From contig JBBRMM010000008.1 in NCBI GenBank assembly GCA_038230835.1, positions 69,490 through 133,489 on the forward strand: a DNA stretch of 64,000 bases. Direction: 5' to 3'. Below, piece after piece: positions 1 to 8,761 of the stretch. The position numbers and the translations under genes are program-made. The notes beneath the pieces are model-generated. The model was not told the DNA's origin. It made no database searches and saw only the letters and a program-made list of their open reading frames with translations. Origin of the DNA: DASUHT01 sp038230835 (GTDB lineage: Bacteria > Actinomycetota > Thermoleophilia > Gaiellales > JAICJC01). Each line of letters starts with the position of its first letter. Position 1 is the stretch's first letter.

Positions 1-20
1 AGGTTGCGAAGAGTCTGCAT
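1..20 (-). CDS. 5' end of a gene leaving the left edge
   Basis: A minus-strand ATG at 20-18 is preceded by a strong ribosome binding site (GGAAGGA, bases 32-26) with a 5-nt spacer. Only six codons (M-Q-T-L-R-N) lie in the window, so the product cannot be identified. It lies downstream of the sensor kinase on the same strand, so a partner response regulator is possible, but that is inference only. Confidence 0.4.
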
Positions 21-208
21 GTCGATCCTTCCCGAAGGTACGAAGAAACCCTGACCAAGCAATCCAACCGGCGAGTCGGGCCGGTGTTCAGGTGTTTCGA
101 CCGTCACAGCCCCGGGTTTCGCTCCCAACCGCCAGTATCGCCACTTTGAGGTACCCGATCTCCCAAGGATGCGCGGGATCGTGGTCGGCTGGGCGACGAG
201 GGCTCCGG

Positions 209-3139
209 CTACGCGTCGAGTCGGGCGATCGGTCGACCGGAGACCGGGTCGTCCGCGAGCGGTTCGGCGGGCACCACCAGCCGAAACCGCGCGCCCTCGC
301 CGGGCGCTGAATCGACGACCAGTTCCCCGTTGGCGAGGCGGATCCGCTCGGCGGTTGCGTCCAGGCCGATGTGCTTCGCCATCCGCGTTCGGTCGAGTGC
401 GATCGCAGGGTCGAACCCGACGCCGTCATCTGCAACCTTGAACACGAGTCGGTCATGTTCCTGGCGGCCGGCGATGTCGAGCCGGGAAGCCTGGCTGTGC
501 TTGCGGGCATTGATGATCAGCTCGCGGATCGCGCGATACACGATCGCCTCGACGGTGACCGATTGGCGTGGCACCTCGACATCGACCACCGCCAAACGCC
601 AGGGGCCTTCGTGCGCGATGGCGCGGAGCGCAGCACCCAACCCCTCACGCTCCAGCACCTGCGGTCGAAGCTCGAACATCAGCTGTCGGGTGCGTTCCAG
701 CGCCCCGGCGATCATCGCCTCGGCCTTCCCCAGGCTGGGGTTGGTTCGCATCAGCAGCCGAACCTGCATCAGCAGCGCGGCCATTACCTGCACGGTGTCG
801 TCGTGCAGTTCGACCGATATCCGAGCCTGCTCCGCCTCGGCGGCGTTCACGAGGGCGGACATCACCTCCCGGTTACGCCGTTCGGCCCGCCGCAGGTCGG
901 TCAGGTCGACGATCACGCCCTGGGTATGTGTGACCACCCCGGCTTGGTCTCGCAACGCACGCGCGATCATCTGCACCTCGCGGGTACCGCCCTCGGCGGT
1001 GATCAGCCGCGTCGGCAGATCGACCGCGTCAACCTCGCCGGCGTAGAGAGCGCCCAGCATGTGTGCCACGCCGTCGACCTCATCCGGATGGTAGAGCTTG
1101 CTCAGTCTCTGTCCCGGCTCGTTGAGTTGGAGGTACTCCTCGGAGCTGATACCGAGCAACCGTTCGATCTGCGGGCTGACGTAGACCATCTGACCGTCGG
1201 CGGTTGTCAGGTACGTCGTCACCGGCGTTTGCTCGACCAGCGCCTGATATCGGCGCTCGCTCGCCTCGAGCTCCGCGCGCGCTGTCACCTCCTCGGTGAT
1301 ATCGATCAGCACTCCCTGCACGCCCGTCCGCACACCCCGATCGTCCTTCAGTGCACGCGCGATCGCTCGCACATGCCTGATCGAACCGTCCGCGTGGAAC
1401 ATCCTTGCCTCGAAGTCGTAGCCGTCCGCGCGTCCTTCGTAGACGGCGAGCGACGCGATGTTCGTTCGATCGAGGTCATCCGGATGAAACCACGGAGCCC
1501 GGTCTTCGCGCGTCCGACCGCCGGCGGAGAACCCCTCCGCAGTGCGGCCGAGTATCAACTCGACCTGAGGGCTCACATACGTGACGTCGCCATCCCCGTC
1601 GAAAATGTACGTTGCCACCGGTAGCTGCTCCACCAGCGTCTGGTACCGCTGGCGCTGCTCGGCGAGCTCCAGGGCGGCCTCGCCCTCCGGAGTGACGTCG
1701 AACAGCAACGAGATGTAGTCGGATTCGGACCCGGGTCGAGGGCTGGTGATCTCGCGGATCCAGATCATCCGGCCGTCGCTCCGCCTCCACCGGTACACAC
1801 CACCGCGCAGCGGGTCGTCGACGGGCGGCCACCGCGTGGGGTCAGCAAGGTCATCCGGATGAACGCGCGACATAAATCGGTCCATCGTTCCCGTCCAGGC
1901 TGCGGGTGGTTCTCCCGTCAACTCCGCATCCTGGGGCGAGACGAACGACACGCGATGCGTGTCGCGATCCCATACCGTTGTGGTCGCGGGCATGCGGTTG
2001 ATCAGATCCTCATACCGCCGCCGCGCTACCAGTCGCTCGTGGACATCGAGGATGATCCCCTGGCGCCACCGCGGGACGCCATGCTCGTCGTCGACCGTCG
2101 TCACGTCCTCCTGCATCCAACGGTACTTCCCGTCTTTGGTCAGGACTCGGTAGGTGGTCGAGAATGACGGCGCGGTGACCCGCCCGTCGATCACCTGTGC
2201 GGCACGCAGACGTTCGGCGACGTCGTCGGGGTGGATCCGGTCGTGCCACCAGTCCGTGGTGTTCGTCGACGACAGCCATTCGTCGACGGAGTAGCCGAGG
2301 ATCGCCTGGATCTGCGGGCTGACGAACAAAGGCTCGCCGGTGTGGGCTTCGTCGCGATAGACGATCAAGGGCATCTGCTCGACCAACGTCTGATACTCGG
2401 CGGTGCGTGTATCCAGCCTGCGGCCGGTGCGCCGGCGGTCCACCAGCAGCCCGAGCACGAAGCCGAGAGCGATCACGTCAAGCACCAGCATGACCAGGAT
2501 CGCGACTCGTTCGACCCGGTTCAGCGAGTCCAACGCGGCCACCTGCTCGGCCGCGCTCAATGATACGAGGGTACTCGCGGACCGGGCCATGCGGTCGTAC
2601 AGCACCGTCTCCGGCGAGATCGTCAGTCGTGCAGCGGTGGCATGGTTCCCGCGCTGCAAGGCCGCCCACACTCTCTCATCCAACGCCCTGAAGCTCTCGA
2701 AGTCAGCCGCTATCCGGCCCAGCAGCGCCCGGTCCGCGGACGAGGTATCGACGCGGCTTGCCGTGGTCATCGACTGTGCAAGCCGATGCTCCGAGGCGAG
2801 GAACACCTGCCGGCTGCTCCCGTTGTCGAGCACATACAGGATCTGCGCGCCGTTCATGTCGGCCGCGTCGAACTGGAGCTGCTGGGCCGCGAACAGCGTC
2901 CGCGTCTCGTCGTTGTGCAGACGGTTGCCGGCGCCCTGAATGGCCAGGAACGCGACCACGTTGACGACCCCCATCACCACGATCACGACGATCACACCGA
3001 CGAAGCTCCCACCTCTCCGCGTCACTGACGCTGGTGCGTCCGCATCGGTCCGGCCAGACAGCGCGCTGGGTGGTCTGACCGGAAACGAGAGGCGGGGCGT
3101 CAAAGCGAGGAGCGACAGGCCTCCGACGACCATCACCAC
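209..3139 (-). CDS. Four-PAS membrane sensor histidine kinase (NarX/DesK type)
   Basis: Predicted 976-residue sensor kinase. Two hydrophobic segments (about residues 46-70 and 205-235) flank a short extracytoplasmic region. Four PAS domains follow (about 245-750), each with the typical V-Y/F-V-S-P-Q core and a W/Y-H-P-D-D motif. The dimerisation domain is of the HisKA_3 type, with phospho-acceptor His in ISVELHDDTVQ (about 770). A HATPase_c domain follows, with N box ELIINARKHS and G boxes DDGVGFD and GEGARF. This class usually phosphorylates a LuxR/NarL-type response regulator; none is visible here, but a gene begins at the window edge downstream. The signal is unknown. The first 40 residues look weakly coding, so the true start may be further in. 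Confidence 0.85.
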   Translation of the reverse strand: MVMVVGGLSLLALTPRLSFPVRPPSALSGRTDADAPASVTRRGGSFVGVIVVIVVMGVVNVVAFLAIQGAGNRLHNDETRTLFAAQQLQFDAADMNGAQILYVLDNGSSRQVFLASEHRLAQSMTTASRVDTSSADRALLGRIAADFESFRALDERVWAALQRGNHATAARLTISPETVLYDRMARSASTLVSLSAAEQVAALDSLNRVERVAILVMLVLDVIALGFVLGLLVDRRRTGRRLDTRTAEYQTLVEQMPLIVYRDEAHTGEPLFVSPQIQAILGYSVDEWLSSTNTTDWWHDRIHPDDVAERLRAAQVIDGRVTAPSFSTTYRVLTKDGKYRWMQEDVTTVDDEHGVPRWRQGIILDVHERLVARRRYEDLINRMPATTTVWDRDTHRVSFVSPQDAELTGEPPAAWTGTMDRFMSRVHPDDLADPTRWPPVDDPLRGGVYRWRRSDGRMIWIREITSPRPGSESDYISLLFDVTPEGEAALELAEQRQRYQTLVEQLPVATYIFDGDGDVTYVSPQVELILGRTAEGFSAGGRTREDRAPWFHPDDLDRTNIASLAVYEGRADGYDFEARMFHADGSIRHVRAIARALKDDRGVRTGVQGVLIDITEEVTARAELEASERRYQALVEQTPVTTYLTTADGQMVYVSPQIERLLGISSEEYLQLNEPGQRLSKLYHPDEVDGVAHMLGALYAGEVDAVDLPTRLITAEGGTREVQMIARALRDQAGVVTHTQGVIVDLTDLRRAERRNREVMSALVNAAEAEQARISVELHDDTVQVMAALLMQVRLLMRTNPSLGKAEAMIAGALERTRQLMFELRPQVLEREGLGAALRAIAHEGPWRLAVVDVEVPRQSVTVEAIVYRAIRELIINARKHSQASRLDIAGRQEHDRLVFKVADDGVGFDPAIALDRTRMAKHIGLDATAERIRLANGELVVDSAPGEGARFRLVVPAEPLADDPVSGRPIARLDA

Positions 3140-3557
3140 GACGGACGCCCTGAGGCGCGTGACCGTCAGGAATCGTACCGCGCCCCGCTCGGACGAGCCA
3201 TTCCGGCGTTGGGGCGCTGTCCGGTCTTGGCCGACCGCGTCGGGGCTCGGTTCCGGGCTGATTCACGGGCGGCTCGACCAAGGGCGCCTTGCTCGAACAA
3301 CGGTCGTTGCCGGGGGCCGTTATGTCAGTGATCGTGCTGCGCGGCCAACCGGCACTTGACCGCGCGAATGACCGGCGTTCGGTATGTGGCGATGGCGACA
3401 CCGCCTCACGTAAGACGCTCAGAAATAGGTATGGCCAGGGGTGGTTTCGTACGGCGAGTGCTACGATATCCACGGGTGTGGCCCAGACCATCGCCGTCGC
3501 CCTGCCTGACCCTAGTCTTACGGTCATCTGTTTCGGGTAGTGGTTGGAGGCCGGGCA
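3140..3557. other. Intergenic region between divergent genes
   Basis: About 420 bp between the divergent sensor kinase and the broken GGDEF gene. I see no tRNA, no convincing promoter pair and no coding signal. It ends with a GGAGG ribosome binding site (3546-3550) for the ATG at 3558. Confidence 0.5.
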
Positions 3558-4984
3558 ATGGTTCATGCACTCCGCGACCACAGCACGCGAGAGCTCGCTC
3601 TCGAGGCGAGGATCGTCGACCTCGGGGTGATGCTTCGTCGCGCCCAGGGCCGGTCGAAACGGTTCGCAGTCGAGGCGGATGCAGATCCGCTGACCGGGTT
3701 GGCGAATCACCGGGCGTTCCAGGAGAGACTTGGAGTCGAGGTCGAGCGGGCGCAGCGCTACAGCCGTCCGTAGTCGCTCGCGTGCCTTGATGTTGACGGT
3801 TTCAAGGACGTCAACGATCAGTTCGGCCACCAGGCCGGCGATCAGGCACTGACCGAGGTCGCCGCGCGGCTCGTGTCTGTCGCGCGGGCGACCGACTTGG
3901 TGGCCCGGCTGGGCGGCGATGAATTTGCGGTTCTGCTACCCGAAACCACCGCTGAGGCCGCCGAGGTTGTGGCGCGCCGCGCCCACGAATTGATCCGCGT
4001 CGATCTTGCGGGGCCGGAGCCGAGCATCACCGTGTCCATCGGCATCTGCGATCTGGAATACGCCTCCAGCGCGGAGGATCTTTTGCGCTTTGCTGACGGC
4101 GCGTTGTACTGGGCGAAAGAGCATGGCCGTGACGCGGTCTGGCGCTATGCGCCTGAGGTTGTCACGGACATATCGCAACGAGAGCGGGCGGCTCGACTGG
4201 CGCACAATCAGGCGTTGGCGGGTGTCCGAGCCCTTGCCCGAGCGGTCGACGCCAAGGATCACTCGACCCAACTGCACTCCGATCGGGTTGCGAGCCTGGC
4301 GCGCCGCTTGGCCGTGGCGCTCGACTGGCCTGCGGAACGTGCCGAGGCGCTGCATGAAGCCGCGCTGATCCACGACGTCGGCAAGGCCCGCTCACGGTCG
4401 CCGAGTACGACCTCGTGAAGACCCACGCGGTTCTCGGGGCGCAGATCGCAGGCGAAGTGCTCAGCGACGAGCAGATCGCATGGCTGCGCAGCCATCACGA
4501 GCGCTGCGACGGCGCGGGCTATCCGGACGGCCTGGAGGGCGAGGAGGTGCCCGATGGCGCTCGTCTGCTGGGACTCGCCGACAGTTGGGATGTGATGACC
4601 AGCGAGCGTCCCTATTCCGCTGCGATGCGGCCCACCGCGGCGCTCGCGGAGTGCCGACGCTGCGTCGGTGGGCAGTTCTTTCCCGAACCGGTCGCCGTCC
4701 TGACCGCTCCGGAGTTCGAGCGGACGCTCCGCATCTTCGCAAACGAGCAGGCGGCACGTTACGGAAACGAGCAGCGCCTGGCGAACGCTGTTGGGTGCAT
4801 ATTCGTTCTGTGCTGTGAATGCGGCGCGACGGCTTGTGAGACGTCGGTCAGTGTGCCGGCCAGTGAGTACCGCGCCATCCGCGCGCACGATCGTCGCTAC
4901 TTCGTACACCCGGGCCACGAACTCCCAAACGACGAACGAGTTCTCGTCACGACCGAGTTCTACAGCGTCGTCGAAAAAGTCTAG
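3558..4984 (+). pseudogene. Broken GGDEF + HD-GYP cyclic-di-GMP protein
   Basis: Starts at ATG 3558 behind GGAGG. A GGDEF domain begins with DPLTGLANHRAF, but an in-frame TAG at 3771-3773 interrupts it where relatives have a hydrophobic residue (RYSRP-stop-SLACLDVDGF). The same frame then continues through RLGGDEFAVLLPE. An HD domain follows (LIHDVGK), and near 4386 about 34-37 bases appear to be missing. This removes the usual dozen residues after HDVGK and shifts the frame by one. The rest (PLTVAEYDLVKTHAVLG, then HHERCDGAGYP, then DSWDVMTSERPY) is intact in the new frame to 4984. The tail after about 4790 has a C-x-C-G-x(4)-C motif and a basic VHPGHE segment. Two independent lesions make a functional full-length protein unlikely, although fragments might still be made. 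Confidence 0.8.
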
Positions 4985-5128
4985 GGCCTCAGAGCGGCTA
5001 ACGAAATCAACCGTGGATGGCTCGCCCTGCGATCCCGACGCCACATCGCCGAGCGTCGTTGGACGGATGCGGCGGGGTTGTGTAGGACGATCGTGTCGAC
5101 GGTCGCACACGCGCATCGGCTAGGGACA

Positions 5129-5147
5129 CGCTCAAAAAGGTTGAGCG
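5129..5147 (+). terminator. Hairpin between broken GGDEF gene and acyltransferase
   Basis: Perfect 7-bp inverted repeat CGCTCAA / TTGAGCG (5129-5135 and 5141-5147) with a 5-nt loop, partly extendable outward. No T-tract follows, so it is terminator-like at best. Confidence 0.3.
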
Positions 5148-5248
5148 CGTGACTCCACCGAGCCTCGCGATCGCCGGTGACAGGTCGCGGAGACGCCCGC
5201 CCCGAGGTTTCGCTCATTGTTATCTGCGAGTGCGTCGAAGGGATGTAT

Positions 5249-6487
5249 ATGGAGCCGGGGGGTTCGACACTGATGCCCGACGAGGGTGTCGCGCGAGCGA
5301 CGCCTCGCGTCGCTGTGACCGAAGCGCCGATCACCGAACCCCACGGGCGGGTCACTGGACGCAGGCGCCTGAGCGGCCCCGTATCGTCGAGACGGCGCCG
5401 ACTGCGTGCTCTCACGTCCCTTCGCTTCGTCGCGGCGCTGGGTGTGTTCGTTCACCACGCGACGCCGAACGGAGCCCACGGCTCCGGTCTCGCAAGCATC
5501 CTGTGGGAAGGAACGAGCGGCGTGACGTTCTTCTTCCTGCTGTCCGGGTTCGTGCTGGCGTATAGCTATGCCGGGCGACTGGGAGGGCACGCGCGGGAAG
5601 GGATCCGGGCGTTCTACGTGTCGCGGATTGCCCGGATCTACCCGTTGTTCCTGTTGACGTTGCTGATCGCCGCGGCTCCGACGTTGCTGGAGCGGATCCG
5701 ACTCGGCCCCGCGGGCCTGGCCCCGCTCGGGCTTCAGCTCACGTTGACGCAAGCTTTCGTGCCGCTCTCGGACCCCATCTCGCATCGGGTGATCGCGTTG
5801 GGTTTCGACGCGCCCGCGTGGAGCCTTTGGTGTGAGGCGTTCTTCTACGCCCTGTTTCCGGTCTGCCTGGTCGCGTTGTATCGGGTGCGCCGACCTCGGT
5901 TGCTGATTGGTTTGGCCTGCGTATTCTCGCTGTGGCCGATGTTGCTGGCCGCCTCATTTCACGGCGCCGGCGCCACGTACTGGTTCCTGTATCTGTTTCC
6001 ACCCGCCCGCTTGGCCGACTTTCTGATCGGGATGTGCCTGGGACTGGTCCTGCTGGCGATCGACGGGAGAGCACTCTCGAGAATCCGATACTGGTCCATG
6101 CTCGAGGCCCTCACCCTGGTAGCCTTAGCCGCTACCGTGGCCATGGCCGGCCGCGTCCCCACGGTCTACCGTTTCGACGTGCACTACGTTCCTGCGATGG
6201 CGGCGGTGATCTTCGTGTTCGCGCTCGAGCGAGGCAGACTGTCGCGCCTGCTCGGTCACTCGACGATCATGTTCTTCGGGGAGATCAGCTTCGCCTTCTA
6301 CATGCTTCACGCGCTGGTGATGAGGGCCGCCGGATACCCACCCGGAGGCCCGGGCGGACTGGCCCACGCCGGACCGTTGGCGTTGATCCTCGTGGGCACG
6401 CTGGTGTTGAGCGCAATGGTTCATCTCGGCTATGAGCTTCCCGCCCAACGGCGTGTCAAGCGTTGGGGTGAGAAGCGGTTGCCCTAG
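5249..6487 (+). CDS. Acyltransferase 3 family membrane protein
   Basis: Multi-pass membrane acyltransferase of the AT3 family (OafA/NodX type), about 412 residues from ATG 5249. Family marks are the opening LTSLRFVAALGVFVHHATP with the conserved His, SRIARIYPLF with the conserved Arg, and PAWSLWCEAFFYALFPV. About ten hydrophobic segments follow. Such enzymes O-acylate sugars or lipids at the cell surface; the substrate cannot be read from sequence. Two ATGs are close together (5243 and 5249). GAAGGG ends directly at the first, so the second, with a 6-nt spacer, is preferred. The gene is convergent with the next one, the two stop codons overlapping. Confidence 0.8.
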   Translation: MEPGGSTLMPDEGVARATPRVAVTEAPITEPHGRVTGRRRLSGPVSSRRRRLRALTSLRFVAALGVFVHHATPNGAHGSGLASILWEGTSGVTFFFLLSGFVLAYSYAGRLGGHAREGIRAFYVSRIARIYPLFLLTLLIAAAPTLLERIRLGPAGLAPLGLQLTLTQAFVPLSDPISHRVIALGFDAPAWSLWCEAFFYALFPVCLVALYRVRRPRLLIGLACVFSLWPMLLAASFHGAGATYWFLYLFPPARLADFLIGMCLGLVLLAIDGRALSRIRYWSMLEALTLVALAATVAMAGRVPTVYRFDVHYVPAMAAVIFVFALERGRLSRLLGHSTIMFFGEISFAFYMLHALVMRAAGYPPGGPGGLAHAGPLALILVGTLVLSAMVHLGYELPAQRRVKRWGEKRLP

Positions 6488-6909
6488 TCAAAGGTCAACC
6501 GCGAGCGGAGCGTCATCTGATGGATCTGTGGCACCTCGCATGGAGGTTGCGGATCACGCAGCGCACCGCGCGCGCCGTCGAGCTCACCCGAGAGCGTCGA
6601 CGCTCGCGACCATGCCCACGCGATACCCAGACGCAGGTCGCGCTTGCGATCGTTTGCGCGCAGGAGGGTCATCGCATCGCTGTCGAGTGGGATGACGACC
6701 GCCGCGAGTTGCGCTTCGAGCTCCTCGGCGTCGGCGACGGCATCGCGGTGGGCGCGGTCGCACACCGTGACCGCCTCCTCCGCGTGCGCTGTGTGAAGCG
6801 TTCGGATGGCGCTGGTGATGGGGGTTACGGTGGTTTCGGTCGCGGCGACTGGGGTCGTTTCGGGCGCGGTGGGACCGGCCGGGTCTTGCTGGTCAGGGCT
6901 GTGAAGCAT
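6484..6909 (-). CDS. Hypothetical protein
   Basis: A 141-residue protein of no family I recognise. It opens with a Thr/Pro-rich stretch (about residues 8-35), followed by Ala/Glu-rich sequence likely to be helical and a basic, Trp-containing segment. Support: high third-position GC throughout, a GAGGTG ribosome binding site 5 nt before the ATG, and a stop codon that abuts the convergent acyltransferase stop. A competing plus-strand frame (6520-6975) is Gly/Arg-rich in the way shadow frames are. Confidence 0.5.
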   Translation of the reverse strand: MLHSPDQQDPAGPTAPETTPVAATETTVTPITSAIRTLHTAHAEEAVTVCDRAHRDAVADAEELEAQLAAVVIPLDSDAMTLLRANDRKRDLRLGIAWAWSRASTLSGELDGARGALRDPQPPCEVPQIHQMTLRSRLTFD

Positions 6910-7158
6910 GGCGACACCTCTGTCAACTGCGGGCAGTTCTCCTTCAGCGGCGCCGGGACGCTGGTGAGCGCCTGACGTCCGTTGGCGGCCCGGCCGACTC
7001 CGGCGGAGTCCCGTGGCTTTGCGAGCCCGCCTCGCGACGGGGGTGCCTTGTCAGGGAGCGGTCTACCCTGGAGCTCTCGATCCAATTGATCCGTGCACCG
7101 CCACCCCGCGGCATCCGTGCAAACCCCTAACCGGGCTCCCCCGATCGGGGTGCCGCCA

Positions 7159-7350
7159 TCAGGCGACCCGGGCCGCCAGGAGCCGGTGTGCGAGCGTATC
7201 CGCGAAGGCTTCGACAACCCGGGGTTTCGAACTGGGTCCAGCGTGCCGGCGCACCTCCTCGAGCGCCGACTCGACCGGCATCGCGCGCCGGTACGGCCGG
7301 TCGCTCGTCATCGCGTCGAACGGGTCGACGACGTCGATGGAGCTCGACGG
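7159..7350 (-). pseudogene. 3' fragment of an HD-GYP gene
   Basis: The minus frame ending in TGA at 7161-7159 reads DVVDPFDAMTSDRPYRRAMP, followed by ESALEEVRRHAG and VVEAFADTLAH. This is the conserved C-terminal part of an HD-GYP phosphodiesterase domain (usual form: DVFDAMTSDRPYR). Homology fades upstream of about 7350, and no HD or GYP motif is present. It is too short for any usual gene call and is a decayed remnant, possibly a paralogue of the broken gene at 3558-4984. Confidence 0.75.
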
Positions 7351-7404
7351 TTCCGGCGAACGTCAGGGCCGAGGGTGCGAAAACGACGGATCGTCGCGCC
7401 CGCG

Positions 7405-7738
7405 TCAGCTGCCGGGTCGCGCGGTCGTCCCACGGCGCCACAGCAGGCCGATGCTCCCGCGACTCTCCTCAGAGAACCCGGCCGCCCGATAGAGCGGCGC
7501 ACCGCACGGCGTGGCTACCAGCACGACCAGATCGCGGTCCTCCGAGTGCGTCATCAGCCGGCGAAGGAGCTCCGAGCCGATGCCCCGGCCGCGGTGTCGG
7601 CGGTCGACGATCATGTCCCACACCGACCCGTACAGCACGCCGTCCCCGATCAGTCGGGCCATACCCACGAGCTCGTCGCCGGCGCGAGCGGTCGCGTTCC
7701 AGCTCGAGTCGAGCGCCCGGCTGAGGGCCTGGTCGGTG
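7405..7738 (-). pseudogene. 5'-truncated GNAT acetyltransferase
   Basis: About 110 residues of a GNAT N-acetyltransferase ending at 7405. Visible are ELVGMARLIGDGVLYGSVWD, the acetyl-CoA loop RRHRGRGIGSELL, and the C-terminal APLYRAAGFSEE. The normal first 15-25 residues and a start codon are missing. Upstream of about 7738 the frame runs into the antisense of an MFS gene. Compared with the intact GNAT at 8246-8743 it has lost its 5' end. Confidence 0.7.
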
Positions 7739-8256
7739 GCGGCTTCGTCGTCCAGACCTTCATCGCCTTCTGGTTCGCGCGTCGCTACCACGCGTCGCCC
7801 GAGCTGCTGGGCACCGTGTTCTTCGGCGTTGGGCTGCTCCAGGCGGGTTCGTTTCAGGTCGCGGTGCGCATCGCCGAGCGGATCGGTCTGCTGCGCACGA
7901 TGGTCTTCACCCACCTGCCGTCCAATCTGCTGCTGGCGGCGATTGCGTTTGCACCCAACCTGCCGGTTGCGGTCGGGCTGCTGCTCGGGCGGTTCGCGCT
8001 CGCGCAGATGGACGTCCCGCCGCGCCAGGCGTACGTGGCGGCTGTGGTCGACCCGGATGAGCGAACGGCGGCGGCCGCCTACACCAACAGCGCGCGCTAC
8101 GCCGCCCGGCCGTTCGCCCCTCCGATTGCCGGAGCGCTGGTCCAGACCACCTTCCTGGGGGCGCCCTTCCTGGTCGCGGGCGCGCTCAAATCCGCCTACG
8201 ACGTCGGGTTTTACCTGCTCTTTCGGCGGGTTCCGCTTGCCGGCGTCAATCGCTGA
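7735..8256 (+). pseudogene. 5'-truncated MFS transporter
   Basis: C-terminal half (about 170 residues) of a major facilitator transporter, beginning abruptly at GGGFVVQTFIAFWFARR and continuing through GTVFFGVGLLQAGSF and QMDVPPRQAYVAAVVDPDER. The usual N-terminal six-helix bundle is absent. The open frame continues upstream to 7093 only through DNA that encodes the GNAT and HD-GYP debris on the other strand. No start codon with a ribosome binding site lies at the joint. It overlaps the convergent GNAT gene by 11 bp. Confidence 0.7.
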
Positions 8257-8743
8257 GAGGATCGGTGACCCGCCACATGACGAGCTCGCCGACGCGCAGC
8301 CCGCGGCGCTCGTAGAAGCTGCGCGCGGCGTCGTTTCCGGCCAGCACGCTGATCATCAGGTCGTGGATGCCGAGCGTCGCAAGCTCGCGATCGACGGCGT
8401 CCAGCAGTCGGGTGCCGATACCGCGCCGGCGCACGGCCGGGTCGACCGCGAGCGATGCCACCTCCGCCCAGCGCGCGCCGACCGGCCAGGTGTCGTCGGG
8501 GCCATCATTCAGTTCGATCATCGCGTAACCGACCGGGGCACCGGCCAGCGTCGCGAGCATGATGAACCCGTCCGCCCCGAGCGTGCGCGCATACCACGCT
8601 CTGCGCCGTTCCCATGACAGGTCGGGATCGGCCACCAGTGGCACCTGGGCGATGCCCAGGTGGTGGCGGTGGAGCTCGCGGTACAGTGGCTCGATCGCGT
8701 CCAGCGACTCGGCTCCCACCCGGCGCACCTCGACCTCGGCCAT
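8246..8743 (-). CDS. GNAT family N-acetyltransferase
   Basis: Complete 165-residue GNAT domain. It carries SLAVDPAVRRRGIGTRLL, the acetyl-CoA pyrophosphate loop (R-R-x-G-I-G), and NDAARSFYERRGLRVGE near the C-terminus. The acceptor substrate is unknown. A TAGGGT box (8755-8750) lies 6 nt before the ATG, which suggests a leaderless transcript. The SIMPL gene ends 18 bp upstream on the same strand, so read-through is also possible. Confidence 0.85.
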   Translation of the reverse strand: MAEVEVRRVGAESLDAIEPLYRELHRHHLGIAQVPLVADPDLSWERRRAWYARTLGADGFIMLATLAGAPVGYAMIELNDGPDDTWPVGARWAEVASLAVDPAVRRRGIGTRLLDAVDRELATLGIHDLMISVLAGNDAARSFYERRGLRVGELVMWRVTDPLSD

Positions 8744-8761
8744 CGCCGAACCCTATCCGGG

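Noticed and set aside
2703..3830. 375-residue minus-strand protein upstream of the sensor kinase
   Set aside because: It overlaps the kinase in another frame and covers the intergenic region and the GGDEF gene antisense; composition is that of a shadow frame.
6520..6975. Plus-strand 151-residue frame
   Set aside because: Gly/Arg-rich low-complexity end and no ribosome binding site; the opposite strand (6484-6909) has better codon use, a ribosome binding site and a stop abutting its convergent neighbour.
7081..7160. tRNA-like sequence near CCCCGATCGGGG
   Set aside because: The short palindrome CCCCGATCGGGG exists, but no TpsiC arm, anticodon arm or acceptor pairing can be built around it.
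7093..8256. A single 387-residue plus-strand protein
   Set aside because: Only the last 170 residues look like a protein (MFS). The first 215 are antisense to HD-GYP and GNAT remnants and are Arg/Pro-rich as shadow frames are.
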